Shown: positions 10,632 through 19,530, numbered from the stretch's first letter. The stretch: 27,618 nucleotides of DNA from Chara braunii (GCA_003427395.1 BFEA01000607.1:623607-651224); one strand, 5' to 3'. Translations and numbers: made by a program. The notes: generated by a model not told the origin, from the letters alone.

Positions 10632-10685
<54 letters not shown>
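10632..10685 (+). repeat. (GT)n microsatellite
   Basis: A pure GT dinucleotide run, preceded by GC-rich CGCGCGTGCGC, runs straight into the N gap. Confidence 0.97.
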
Positions 10686-11404
10686 NNNNNNNNNNNNNNN
10701 NNNNNNNNNNNNNNNNNNNNNNNNNNNNNNNNNNNNNNNNNNNNNNNNNNNNNNNNNNNNNNNNNNNNNNNNNNNNNNNNNNNNNNNNNNNNNNNNNNNN
10801 NNNNNNNNNNNNNNNNNNNNNNNNNNNNNNNNNNNNNNNNNNNNNNNNNNNNNNNNNNNNNNNNNNNNNNNNNNNNNNNNNNNNNNNNNNNNNNNNNNNN
10901 NNNNNNNNNNNNNNNNNNNNNNNNNNNNNNNNNNNNNNNNNNNNNNNNNNNNNNNNNNNNNNNNNNNNNNNNNNNNNNNNNNNNNNNNNNNNNNNNNNNN
11001 NNNNNNNNNNNNNNNNNNNNNNNNNNNNNNNNNNNNNNNNNNNNNNNNNNNNNNNNNNNNNNNNNNNNNNNNNNNNNNNNNNNNNNNNNNNNNNNNNNNN
11101 NNNNNNNNNNNNNNNNNNNNNNNNNNNNNNNNNNNNNNNNNNNNNNNNNNNNNNNNNNNNNNNNNNNNNNNNNNNNNNNNNNNNNNNNNNNNNNNNNNNN
11201 NNNNNNNNNNNNNNNNNNNNNNNNNNNNNNNNNNNNNNNNNNNNNNNNNNNNNNNNNNNNNNNNNNNNNNNNNNNNNNNNNNNNNNNNNNNNNNNNNNNN
11301 NNNNNNNNNNNNNNNNNNNNNNNNNNNNNNNNNNNNNNNNNNNNNNNNNNNNNNNNNNNNNNNNNNNNNNNNNNNNNNNNNNNNNNNNNNNNNNNNNNNN
11401 NNNN
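10686..11404. other. Assembly gap (719 Ns)
   Basis: This is an unresolved run of N between a GT and a GA microsatellite. Open frames spanning it are artefacts of translating N. Confidence 0.99.
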
Positions 11405-11450
<46 letters not shown>

Positions 11451-11477
11451 AAAAAAAAAAACGAGAGAGCATGCGCA

Positions 11478-11510
<33 letters not shown>
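11405..11510 (+). repeat. (GA)n / poly-A / (CG)n / (GA)n low-complexity block
   Basis: A GA run to about 11446 is followed by 15-16 A, GAGAGAGCATGCGCACG, an alternating CG run near 11478-11492, and another GA run to 11510. The alternating CG segment is a possible Z-DNA former. Confidence 0.95.
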
Positions 11511-11511
<1 letters not shown>

Positions 11512-11614
11512 GAAATTCCGGCGTGTTCGCTGCACACCACTGATTCAAGTTCGTTGCAAAGTCGTGTGCAGCGAACACGCCGGGCCACTGTGCAGCGAAC
11601 ACGCCGGAATTTCC
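11511..11614. repeat. Inverted repeat with a third internal copy
   Basis: The left arm, 11511-11537, is the reverse complement of the right arm, 11589-11614, over about 26 bp. A further copy of the right-arm core (GTGTGCAGCGAACACGCCGG) lies at 11564-11583. The arms continue outward as GA on the left and CT on the right, so the stem is longer than the unique arms. The element boundaries are unknown. Confidence 0.8.
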
Positions 11615-11667
11615 TCTCTCTCTCTCTTTCTCTCTTTCTTACACATACACACACACACACACTCACA
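11615..11667 (+). repeat. (CT)n then (CA)n microsatellite
   Basis: A CT-rich run to about 11639 is followed by ACACATACACACAC up to 11667. These are complementary to the GA and GT runs on the other side of the inverted repeat. Confidence 0.9.
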
Positions 11668-11715
11668 ATTCTTGTTGTTTGTTCTTTCTCCAATTTTTTC
11701 TAACTTTTGTGTGTT

Positions 11716-11802
11716 GAGCTGAGCACCCCCTAAGCAGTGCCAAATAGTCGGTCATTCCTCCTTTGGAGGGCATGCAACACTTTTAGGGGGAACGCTCAGT
11801 TC
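11716..11802. repeat. Imperfect hairpin
   Basis: GAGCTGAGCACCCCCTAA (11716-11733) pairs imperfectly with TTAGGGGGAACGCTCAGTTC (11783-11802). No function is evident. Confidence 0.4.
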
Positions 11803-11849
11803 AGGATACTTGTCTTCCCTACGGGTGATAACGGATGTTTGTCGAAGTG

Positions 11850-11905
11850 ACTCCCTGGCTCAGTGGGTGGTGGGAAGCAACAGTCTGTGGGGTTCAATCG
11901 TGATG
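11850..11905 (+). repeat. tRNA-like SINE head (weak)
   Basis: TGGCTCAGTGGG (11856-11867) resembles a Pol III A box and GGTTCAATCG (11891-11900) a B box, at normal spacing. There is no acceptor-stem pairing, so it is not a tRNA gene. It could be the head of a SINE, but no body copy or tail was identified. Confidence 0.4.
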
Positions 11906-12217
11906 TGAGTAGGTGATGTGCTGCTTTGCTCCATGTTGGATGCCAAAACTACCTAGTCTGCACTCCGCCGCTGCCTTGTTGCGCATCCTGCTTGTGTTGC
12001 ATGTAGTTCTTTGCAAGCTGCTTTGCTCACTGTGTGGTGTTGCCTTGTGCCTCGCTGCTCTGCTGTTTTGTGTCTTTCGTGTCCTAAGTCCTTTGCATGT
12101 GTGTCGTGTAGTTTAACTGTCGTGTTGGTGTTGCCTTATGTGTGGTTGTTGTGCTCCTCAGCTGCATGCCTTGTCATTCGTTGTAGTTATTTTTTGGTGT
12201 CGTTCAGTTGTTTTGCC
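11906..12217. other. T/G-rich stretch without a supported gene
   Basis: Open frames here encode Leu/Cys/Val-rich peptides that follow from the T-rich composition (repeated TGCTTTG/TTGTGT words). Nothing supports a coding function. Confidence 0.4.
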
Positions 12218-13260
12218 TGGTGAATTTTTCAAAATTAAATAATCATTCTATAGTAAAATTACAATTTAAATTTTAAATTTTCATTCCATCTTAAAAAATG
12301 TCATTTTTATTTTATTTTTTTTCATCTTACTCGCAAACTTTCATTCAAAGAATAGGGTATCCCTTCTTGTTTGGACTTCATGCTAGAGATGGAATGAAAG
12401 TCTGAATGAGTTTACAAAATATTTTAATTGGACTGTCATTCTAAGTAAGGATTTTCAGTCATAAATAAGTTAATCCAATTTAAACTAAAAGATATTTGTT
12501 CTAGTAAAATAAAAATTTAATTAAAATATTTCATAAAATCGTCCAGACTTTCATTCCATCTTGAACAAATAAATGTAGCTGGAAGAGAAAACTCATATTT
12601 AGACGGGAACTTATCAAATAAAACTGAAAATTTTAGAATTTGACGAACATTGGAATGATAATTTATAAATATAAAGGATTTGTTTTTATGAAACGTTTTT
12701 TTCAACTTTCACAACAGAAAAATCCCCACAAGAAATGAAAGTTGAAAAAACATTCCATAAAAAAAAAATCCTTCATATTTATAAAATAATCATTTTAATG
12801 TTCGTCCAATTCTAAAACTTTCAGTTTTATTTGATAGGTTCCCGTCTAATTACGAGTTTTCTTTTCCAATTATATCTATTTGTTCAAGATGGAACGAAAG
12901 TCTGGATGAGTTTATGAAAAATTTTAATTAAACTTTTATTCTACTACAACAAATTTCTTTTAATTTAGATTGCATTAACCTATTTATGACTAAAAATCCT
13001 TACTTAGAATGACATTCCAATTAAAATATTTCATGAACTCATCCAGACTTTCATTCCATCTCTAGCGTGCAGTTCAAATAGGAAGGGATACCTCATTCTT
13101 GGAAGGAAAGTTATCAAGTAAGACAAAAGAAATTGAAATTGGAATGACATCTTTAAAGATGGAATGAAATTTTAAAATTTAGAATGTAATTTTACTACAG
13201 AATGATTATTCAATTCTGGAAAATTTTTCTGTTGCATTTCTCATGGGAATTTTTCTGTTG
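12218..13260 (-). mobile_element. ~520 bp palindromic TIR element, copy 1 (interrupted by copy 2)
   Basis: The sequence is 12218-12711 plus 13235-13260, with copy 2 inserted 26 bp from its right end. The separated tail CATTTCTCATGGGAATTTTT... at 13235-13260 supplies exactly the end missing at 12711, ending in CTGTTG. The left terminus has diverged. The element has no coding capacity, is about 75% AT, and is internally palindromic around repeated CATTCCATCTT/AAGATGGAATG words. It is a MITE-like nonautonomous DNA element; the superfamily is undetermined. Confidence 0.75.
12712..13234 (+). mobile_element. ~520 bp palindromic TIR element, copy 2
   Basis: It begins CAACAGAAAAATCCCC and ends GGAAAATTTTTCTGTTG, giving a 16-bp imperfect terminal inverted repeat. 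A dinucleotide CA flanks both sides (12710-12711 in TTTCA, 13235-13236 in CATTT), which may be a 2-bp target duplication. Inside, about 42-bp arms at 12888-12929 and 13018-13060 (GATGGAACGAAAGTCTGG ... and its complement) make a second nested palindrome. Together with copy 1 in opposite orientation it forms a ~1 kb near-palindrome centred near 12712. Confidence 0.8.
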
Positions 13261-13367
13261 GAGTTGCTGCCCGCAACTATGTTCCGCTTGGGGACAGTCT
13301 GCATTCAACATGGGTCAAAGAGTTCATGACTGGAGATTCCACAAATTGTTATGGGTTCGGCCTCCTC

Positions 13368-13873
13368 CAACAAAAAAAGTTCCCAGAATTAAATAATCAT
13401 TCTATAGTAAAGTTACATTCTAAATTTCAAGTTTTCATTCCATCTTAAAAAATATCATTCCAATTTTAAAATTTTTCGTCTTACTTGAATTTTTTTTTTC
13501 CAAGAATGAGGTATCCCTTTTTATTTCAACTGCATGCTAGAGATGGAATGAAAGTCTGGAAGAGATCATGAAATATTTTAATTGGACTGCCATTCTAAGT
13601 AAGGATTTTTAGTCATAAGTAGGTTAATCCAATCTTAATTAGAAGATATTTGTTGTAATAGAATGAAAGTTTAATTAAAACATTTCATAAACTCGTACAG
13701 ACTTTCATTCCATCTTGAACAAATAGATGTAGTTGGAAGGGAAAACTTATATTTAGACGATAATTTATCAAATAAAATTGTAAATTTATAATTGGACGCA
13801 TATTGGAATGATAATTTATAAATATGAAGGATATTTTTGTATAGAATATTTTTTCAATTTTCATTTCTCGTGG
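13368..13873 (-). mobile_element. ~520 bp palindromic TIR element, copy 3
   Basis: It begins CAACAAAAAAAGTTCCCAG and can be followed against copy 1 throughout. The last ~13 bp (expected GGAATTTTTCTGTTG) are replaced by GAGTCACGAGTCGG after 13873, so the right terminus is lost. Its orientation is opposite to copy 4 at 17226. Confidence 0.8.
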
Positions 13874-14719
13874 AGTCACGAGTCGGTGCAACTCCGAAGA
13901 AACAATCTTTCATCATCAGTAATTATTTTTTGGGTCTTTGCATTTTCTTGGGACATATATTTCTCTTGTTTGCCTTGTTTTTGCCTTGCTACTTTCTGGC
14001 TTTCTGTGACGCGCAACCTCACACCCCACGCAACGTTCTGTATTTCAAACGCCGATCAGAGTTATTAGGGGTGTGGTTGAAGATTTTTTTTTTTTGGCCG
14101 TGGGGTTTCAGTCAGCGGGACGAAACGGGGGACTCTTGTTTCGGCCTGAGGTGTCCAGACGGGGATTCGGGTTGTCGCCGACGGTGGATGAGGGGAAAAA
14201 AAGAAAATAACAGACGAGAAAAGAGGAGATGACAGACAAAGCAGACGGGGGTGAGATTCTGCTCCCAAGGTGCAAGGTTCGTGCGAGACTTGGAAAGAGG
14301 TTGGGGGGGGGGGGCGGGGGGGCGGCCCTTAAGACAAGTTCAGGCTTCATTGTCGGACTCATCTAGTCCGTGCAGACGGCACGACACGGACTCGACTGGG
14401 GTTAGGCAGGTTGACAGAACCTAGGTTCGGAAATGGGCAGGGAGCGCACCTGCGTTGCGAGAGAATTCGGGGAATTGGGTAGCCCCTTTGTACCCCAGGT
14501 GGTATCAACGAGAGAATTGAACGGTTTACCCCATACCGCACAATCACATTCTGCACTCTTCCATAGAACAAATCGAGTGATCCTTCTTTGCATACGAAAT
14601 GGTAGCGACCCGAACAGTTTCAGGTGCGTTGGACACGTTTACAATGCGTATCGGTTTCGATGGGAGAATCTACTTCTGTTTCGTTGTCCTTCTTTTCCTT
14701 CAGCATCCCTTAAACACAT
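13874..14719. other. Unassigned interior sequence between copies 3 and 4
   Basis: No gene was recognised. It includes a poly-T at about 14083-14094 and a G-run block at 14303-14326. The short open frames overlap on both strands and look like chance. Confidence 0.4.
14303..14326 (+). repeat. G-run block, possible G-quadruplex
   Basis: Twelve G, then C, seven G, C and two G, giving four or more G-triplets within 24 bases. The homopolymer length is also prone to sequencing error. Confidence 0.6.
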
Positions 14720-16196
14720 TCATATATGAATTGTTTCTGTTTTTTTCTGACATTGTTGGAGGAGTTCGTCATTCATTGCCTCCAATATGGTTAGTAAATG
14801 GCCCACCGGGACAAAGACTCGGATATCCAAGTGTTTGAGCATCTGGAGAAAGTCGATCTCTCCTGTTCGGAATTGAGGACCAGGTTCTGATCCTCATTCA
14901 ACCCATTCGAGCTCATCTTTGCCAGGCCGGATCGCTCCGATTAGTCCTGCTAATTGGAGGTACTCTGTCAGATCAACGGCATCGGCCGCTTCGGAAGATG
15001 ATCCCGGAGTGGACGCGACGGGTTCAGGCGAAGAAGATGGTTCTGTGAAGAGAGAGTCAGACTCCCTCTCTCTTGCTGTTTCTAATAGTGCGGCTACCCG
15101 ACCTTGGTTCAAGGCGACAGGCGCGACTGTTGGCGGGGGTTGGTCCGTCTTGGCAGGGGGGAGTCTCGTGCAAAGTGTCCGGGTTTACGGTTGTAGCATT
15201 CAACCTTTCCTACTGGATTGGCCACCTGATACGGGGCGGGAAGCGCTCGGTCAGGGGCGGGAGCCTGGAGCAGTCAGCAGGGGATACGAAGAAGGAGCTG
15301 GACGCAAAGAACTTGGAACTTGAGTAAGTCTTTATCAGTTTCATCATGATTTGTTCCAATCGATCTATCTGGGAAGTCTGCATCTGAATCAGATTGTTCA
15401 TCCACTCAGATTGTTTAGTCGTGGCGCCATGAATTATCTGGGCTAGATGCAGGTTAGCAAAAGGTACTTGTGCAACAGCTTGGGACATGGCGGTATTCAC
15501 AGGGGCCATCTTGGGAGAAAGGCGACAGGCAGACGACAAGAGATGAGGAGAGGGATCCGGGGAGGGTCCGTCTTGATAGTCGCAATCAAGGCGACGGTAA
15601 AATCACCCCACTGCTCTGAGCCACGAACGTCGTTTGGCGGCCACATCCTGCATCGTGTTTGTGATGTCTTCATCCCCCTGACTGATGTATTTGCTCGTAT
15701 CCAGTAAGTTTAGCTCAAGAGCTTTAGCGATGATAACCGGTAGCTGGTTCGATTTTGAGGGAACTTTTTTCTGCAGTTTCGCTTTCAGTACTGGATTACG
15801 GAGATGATCGATGAACAAGCCTCGAGCAGCGTTTTCTTCCCGCCCTGATTGATTCAACACGGTTTGAAATCGATCCACAAAGTGAGGTAGTAGTTCTTTG
15901 GGTTCCTGTGGACAGGTTTTTAACACAAACCACACAACATCCTCACCGACTTCATCGAACCTTGCGAGGAACGCTCTCTTGAATGTATCCCAATCTACCC
16001 ACCTATGCCTTCTAAACCAATCATGCGCGGTGTTTCAGAGAAGCAAGGTGATGACACGAGGAAGATCCTGCGCGCCATATCCCTGAGCTTGCACGACTTC
16101 GATCCATGCCTCAGCATGAGTATGGTTAGGATAAAACAGGAAGGTGGTGGGGATACTCACCATCACCAGAGGAGCCGCTCCATTAGCGTCGGCCAT
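14720..16196 (-). pseudogene. Ty3-type retrotransposon gag, decayed
   Basis: The start is the ATG at 16196-16194 (MADANGAAPLVMVSIPTTF). The frame runs through AEAWIEVVQAQGYG, then, after a TGA at 16037-16035, HDWFRRHRWVDWDTFKRAF and PHFVDRFQTVLNQSG. This is the Trp/Phe pattern of the retrotransposon gag (PF03732-like) domain of Ty3-type elements. A second stop lies at 15605-15603, and the same frame continues to 15210 with an amphipathic helix (QTSQIDRLEQIMMKLIKTY). After a frameshift comes a damaged zinc knuckle (CYNRKPGHFARDS at about 15198-15160) that lacks two of its three cysteines. A further shift leads into a Ser/Pro/Glu-rich part and a frame ending at 14722-14720. No protease, reverse transcriptase or integrase follows. 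Confidence 0.8.
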
Positions 16197-16317
16197 GGGC
16201 ATCTCTGGGCGGGTTTCGGCAGACCTTTATCGAGTGACGAGAGGACTCAGACGATTAGATTTGTTGGCTGACCTTCCTCTCACCAGCTCGTCTTAGTAAC
16301 ATCAAAACCGACACGTA

Positions 16318-16332
16318 TTGGCTCCGATACCA
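16318..16332 (-). promoter_or_regulatory. Primer-binding site (initiator tRNA-Met type)
   Basis: On the minus strand TGGTATCGGAGCCAA differs by one base from the usual plant-LTR PBS TGGTATCAGAGC. It lies 120 bp upstream of the gag ATG in the correct orientation. It would prime minus-strand DNA synthesis in an intact element. Confidence 0.7.
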
Positions 16333-17225
16333 ACCTCACGCCCTACGTTGCTTCCCAGTCGGAGCGTTTTGGTTTGCGGAAGGGCCCCGGGAGCACAACG
16401 AAGATGGGGTGTGCTAAGGATTTTTGGAAAAGTTGAGTGTGTGGATACGGACAAAACCGAAATCCCCCATGTTGGTCCGACCTTAGTAAGAAGGAGGTTC
16501 ATCGCCGTGCAGGTTTAAGGGAGAAAAAAGTGCGTGCGGGACTCGCGGCTCTGGAAAATTCAATCCAAAAAGTATCGTTGAACTTCCTAGCGAGCCACCG
16601 CTCTTCGTTTCGCATGAAAGGGGGCGGGACACACGTGGTATCCCGTTTACGGATGAGGTCTCATCGACGCTCGATACACAACTCTGAATCCGATGTGAAG
16701 GGTTTCAATCGAGCAGCCCTCTCCTTATGCTCGTCCTCGCCACGTGTGCGGTAGTGGAAACTCTTGGCTCGGTAACACTCGAAGCGGCGACAATCGCTGC
16801 ACATAATGTTAGGCCAACTTGAATGAGGTTCCACTGTCGTCCACGGGTCGACAATCAACTCGTTAAATAGCAACAACAACGAACAGGGCAAAAAGTGCGT
16901 ATCAACAATAACAAGACATGCACCGACGAATCCAGAACACCGAGTTTCGGGAGAAAAGTAGTAGCGCCCTCCAATCTTGGTGACAACTTCTCATACGTCC
17001 CACTCGCATACACGTATCCTTTCCTCGTTGTACGGGAAGGGACGGGGCGGAGCACGGGAAGTTGGCACCCGGTCGGGTTGAGGCCGTCTGTCCACATGGC
17101 AGCAAAAGCAAACATAAAACAATTTTTTCTTAAGCATACATCACTCATTCGATACTCCAGGCAGCCAGATCATCCAGTCGATCAGCCAATCATCCTCTCA
17201 ATCATGCTTTAGCAAACTCTCTAAT
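16333..17225 (-). other. Possible 5' LTR region of the Ty3-type element
   Basis: By position an LTR should lie here, directly upstream of the PBS. A TATA-like TATTTAA is present (plus-strand 16862-16868). I could not find a TG...CA boundary or a matching second LTR, so the extent is unknown and the region may be truncated by the flanking element at 17226. Confidence 0.35.
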
Positions 17226-17747
17226 CAAAAAAAAAATTCGCACGAGAAATGAAAGTTGAAAAAACATTCTAAAATAAAAAAAATCCTTCATATTTATAAA
17301 TTATCATTCCAATGTTCGTCCAATGCTAAAATTATTTATTTGATTTGATAAGTTCCCGTCTAAATATGAGTTTTCCCTTCCAACTACATCTATTTGTTCA
17401 AGATGGAATGAAAGTCTGAACGAGTTTATGAAATGTTTTAATTAAACTTTCACTCTACTACAACAAATATCTTCTAATCTATATTGGATTAACCTATTTA
17501 GTATTTATGACTTAAAATTTTTACTTAGAATGACAATCCAATTAAGATATTTTATGAACTCGTCCAAAATTTCATTCGATCTCTACCATGCAGTTCAAAT
17601 AAGAAAGGATACCCCATTCTTGGAAGGAAAGTTTTTAAGTTAGAAGGAAAATTTTAAAATTGGAATTACATTTTTTAAGATGAAATAAAAATTTAAAATT
17701 TAAAATATAATTTTAATATAGAATTAATTCTGGGAATTTTTTCTGTT
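17226..17747 (+). mobile_element. ~520 bp palindromic TIR element, copy 4
   Basis: The start, a C followed by ten A and TTCGCACGAGAAATG, aligns with the consensus start CAACAGAAAAATTCCC without gaps. The end is TTCTGGGAATTTTTTCTGTTG. AT flanks both sides (17224-17225 and 17748-17749), a possible 2-bp target duplication. It contains the same inner words as the other copies (GATGGAATGAAAGTCTGAACGAG at about 17402). Confidence 0.8.
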
Positions 17748-17996
17748 GATACAACCCACTGCATGCGCATATCAACGTGAGAGAAGCAAAGTTACCATAA
17801 TTCATCCATTATAACATAACATGACAGAAAGAGAGAGTGAGGGATGATAGACGCAGATCAGAGGGGAGGAGCGAGTAGAACGTAATCACAGAATGTCTGA
17901 TGATCTTGCCCAGGAAAAAAAGTCGAGTGATCAGGACTCACGCTCGAAGATACAGATTTTGAGACGAAAGAGGCACTTCCGTTATAAAATTTCACC
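17748..17996. other. Unassigned sequence with GA-rich tract
   Basis: No gene was seen. A purine-rich run (about 17825-17880) precedes the small ORF at 17997. Confidence 0.35.
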
Positions 17997-18188
17997 ATGG
18001 CCCCAGACCATGCACCCACTCACTTCCGATTTGAACTTCTCACAAGCACTGACGATCCCGGCCGTCACGTGCTTGTCCACTATAGCGATCGTCAACCCGC
18101 CAACTTAGTCTTTGCGCGGTCTGGCCTGAATCCCACAGTTTGTCGGGGGATTCAACGCTCCACCGCTGAAGCTACAGTCAGCTCGTAG
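17997..18188 (+). CDS. Candidate 63-codon ORF with strong start context (unrecognised)
   Basis: The ATG sits in TTCACCATGGCC, which matches the optimal eukaryotic start context (A at -3, G at +4). The product (MAPDHAPTHFRFELL ..., ending ATVSS) has no domain that I recognise, signal peptide or membrane segment. It could be a first exon, a fragment of an unrecognised element, or chance. Confidence 0.2.
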   Translation: MAPDHAPTHFRFELLTSTDDPGRHVLVHYSDRQPANLVFARSGLNPTVCRGIQRSTAEATVSS

Positions 18189-18609
18189 GGACTTTTCGAC
18201 TCACACTTTCCCACATACCGTCTAGCCACTGCTTTTCAAAAGTTGGCTGATGAGTCCAGAGAGAGAGAGAGATTTTCAGGAGCGTTTATGGAATTCATAG
18301 CTGCGGGAAAGGAGATAGACACTAGGAAGGGTTAGGACTGAGGTAAGGAGGGGCACGGGGAAGTTCAGGGATAATCGCCCGTCGAAAGCCATGTCGATCC
18401 TTTGGAACCCAGTCGTAGCCAATCAAAATCGTCATGTATTAGGAATTTCCTTCTTACACGACGCGTCTCCTTGGTTAGAGGGAAGGAAGAGGAACTTGAC
18501 AGAGTATTTCAGAGTGAGGATTGAAGCAGGAAGAAGAAAAGGATAGCGCGAAACGGAACCAAGATTCAGACGATCAACAAAGAGAAATGGCACGCGCGAA
18601 GAAGGAGAG

Positions 18610-18933
18610 ATGGAAAATGGTTACAGAGAAAGAAGGAGCGTGAGCGCGAAGAAGAGAGTGTTGAAGGTAGCGAGGGAAGCGGGGAGGGGAGGTTCGCATG
18701 CATGGCGCCGATGCGAAGGCAAAAAGGGCATCGAAATAGTTACAGCTAATTCAAAATTGAAAAGTACACTATCCGCGCATAGAGCGAGCATGGGAAAAAG
18801 TCCTATACCTATTCAGATTCCTACGAAAATTCCCGGAGTTTCCAAAGACGAAGTCGAGAACATTCATACACAAGAAAGGACACGTCAAGTTCTGTTCATT
18901 CCGGAATTCCTAACTGTCGACCCAAATTTCTAG
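18610..18933 (+). CDS. Candidate 107-codon basic ORF (unrecognised)
   Basis: An uninterrupted frame encodes a Lys/Arg-rich N-terminal half (ERRSVSAKKRVLKVAREAGRGG) and a Pro/Ile-rich segment (SPIPIQIPTKIPG). It ends with TAG directly before a GC-rich palindrome (TAGCGCGCTCGC). The upstream purine-rich DNA could keep the frame open by composition. No function was recognised and no promoter is visible. Confidence 0.2.
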   Translation: MENGYRERRSVSAKKRVLKVAREAGRGGSHAWRRCEGKKGIEIVTANSKLKSTLSAHRASMGKSPIPIQIPTKIPGVSKDEVENIHTQERTRQVLFIPEFLTVDPNF

Positions 18934-18953
18934 CGCGCTCGCTAAGGCGCGCG

Positions 18954-19066
18954 TAATCACAACCCTAAACAGTAATCAATGCTAACCCTAACTGTCACAT
19001 GACAGCTTTCCCAAATCCTTGATGACCAGGAAATCACAACCCTAAACAGTAATCAATGCTAACCCT
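18954..19066 (+). repeat. Partial duplication of the AATCACAACCCTAAACAG block
   Basis: The ~35-bp block beginning AATCACAACCCTAAACAG and ending GCTAACCCT occurs at about 18955-18989 and again at 19032-19066. The second copy leads into the 114-bp tandem array. Confidence 0.8.
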
Positions 19067-19430
19067 GTCTGTGTCCACACTCTCCACTCTACAATCTTTG
19101 AAAACCTGGATTGCCTAGGCGTGTTTCCAACCACGCACCCTTCAAGTTGGATCTCGATGGGTGTAATCAATGCTAACCCCTGTCTCTTATACACATCTAG
19201 ATGTGTATAAGAGACAGGTCTGTGTCCACACTCTCCACTCTACAATCTTTGAAAACCTGGATTGCCTAGGCGTGTTTCCAACCACGCACCCTTCAAGTTG
19301 GATCTCGATGGGTGTAATCAATGCTAACCCTGTCTGTGTCCACACTCTCCACTCTACAATTTTTCAAAACCTGGATTGCCTAGGCGTGTTTCCAACCACG
19401 CACCCTTCAAGTTGGATCTCGACGGGTGTA
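19049..19430 (+). repeat. 114-bp tandem repeat, three copies, interrupted by adapter
   Basis: GTAATCAATGCTAACC recurs at 19049, 19163 and 19314, and the array closes at 19428. Spacings are 114, 151 (113 plus the 38-bp adapter) and 114. Each unit holds GCGTGTTTCCAACCACGC, a 5-bp stem with an 8-base loop. The copies are almost identical, so the true copy number is uncertain. Confidence 0.92.
19180..19217. other. Nextera mate-pair junction adapter (assembly contamination)
   Basis: CTGTCTCTTATACACATCT is followed directly by its reverse complement AGATGTGTATAAGAGACAG, a 38-bp palindrome. This is the circularisation junction adapter of the Nextera mate-pair protocol (two transposase mosaic ends). 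The frame across it reads PVSYTHLDVYKRQ, a peptide known as a hallmark of this contamination. It is not genomic. Confidence 0.97.
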
Positions 19431-19436
19431 ACGATC

Positions 19437-19530
19437 TTTTTTTTTTTTTTTTTTGATTAAGACACTGCAGAATCTATTGGTGGGTAGCTGCACCTGCTGG
19501 AAACTGGGTCCGGCGTCCCTTAATTACAGA
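19437..19530 (-). mobile_element. SINE-like copy, family 2, with poly-A tail
   Basis: A poly-T run (about 19437-19454) is followed by the reverse complement of the 380-425 block (ATCTATTGGTGGGTAGCTGC, then CCTGCTGGAAACTGGGTCC). The tail abuts the end of the 114-bp array. Confidence 0.6.

Noticed and set aside
10376-11722. Several long open frames of 310-408 codons across 10376-11722
   Set aside because: They run through 719 Ns and dinucleotide repeats; only the missing stop codons in N and microsatellite sequence keep them open.
11913-12223. Overlapping Leu/Cys-rich ORFs that look like membrane proteins
   Set aside because: They follow from T/G-rich composition and the same DNA is open in two frames; there is no start context or homology.
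12218-13260. A classic foldback transposon with two ~490-bp arms
   Set aside because: The 26-bp end of the left unit reappears after the right unit, which is better explained by insertion of one ~520 bp element into another.
14359-14838. Pol-like coding sequence downstream of the Ty3 gag
   Set aside because: No protease (D[ST]GA) or reverse-transcriptase motifs could be found in any frame; the element appears truncated after gag.
19049-19430. CRISPR-like or telomeric array
   Set aside because: The repeat is a contiguous 114-bp tandem with no unique spacers. CCCTAAA occurs only as isolated units near 18960 and 19037, not as a telomere tract.
19170-19460. A 96-codon ORF containing VSYTHLDVYKRQ
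   Set aside because: It translates the mate-pair adapter and the tandem repeat; it is a known contamination signature, not a gene.
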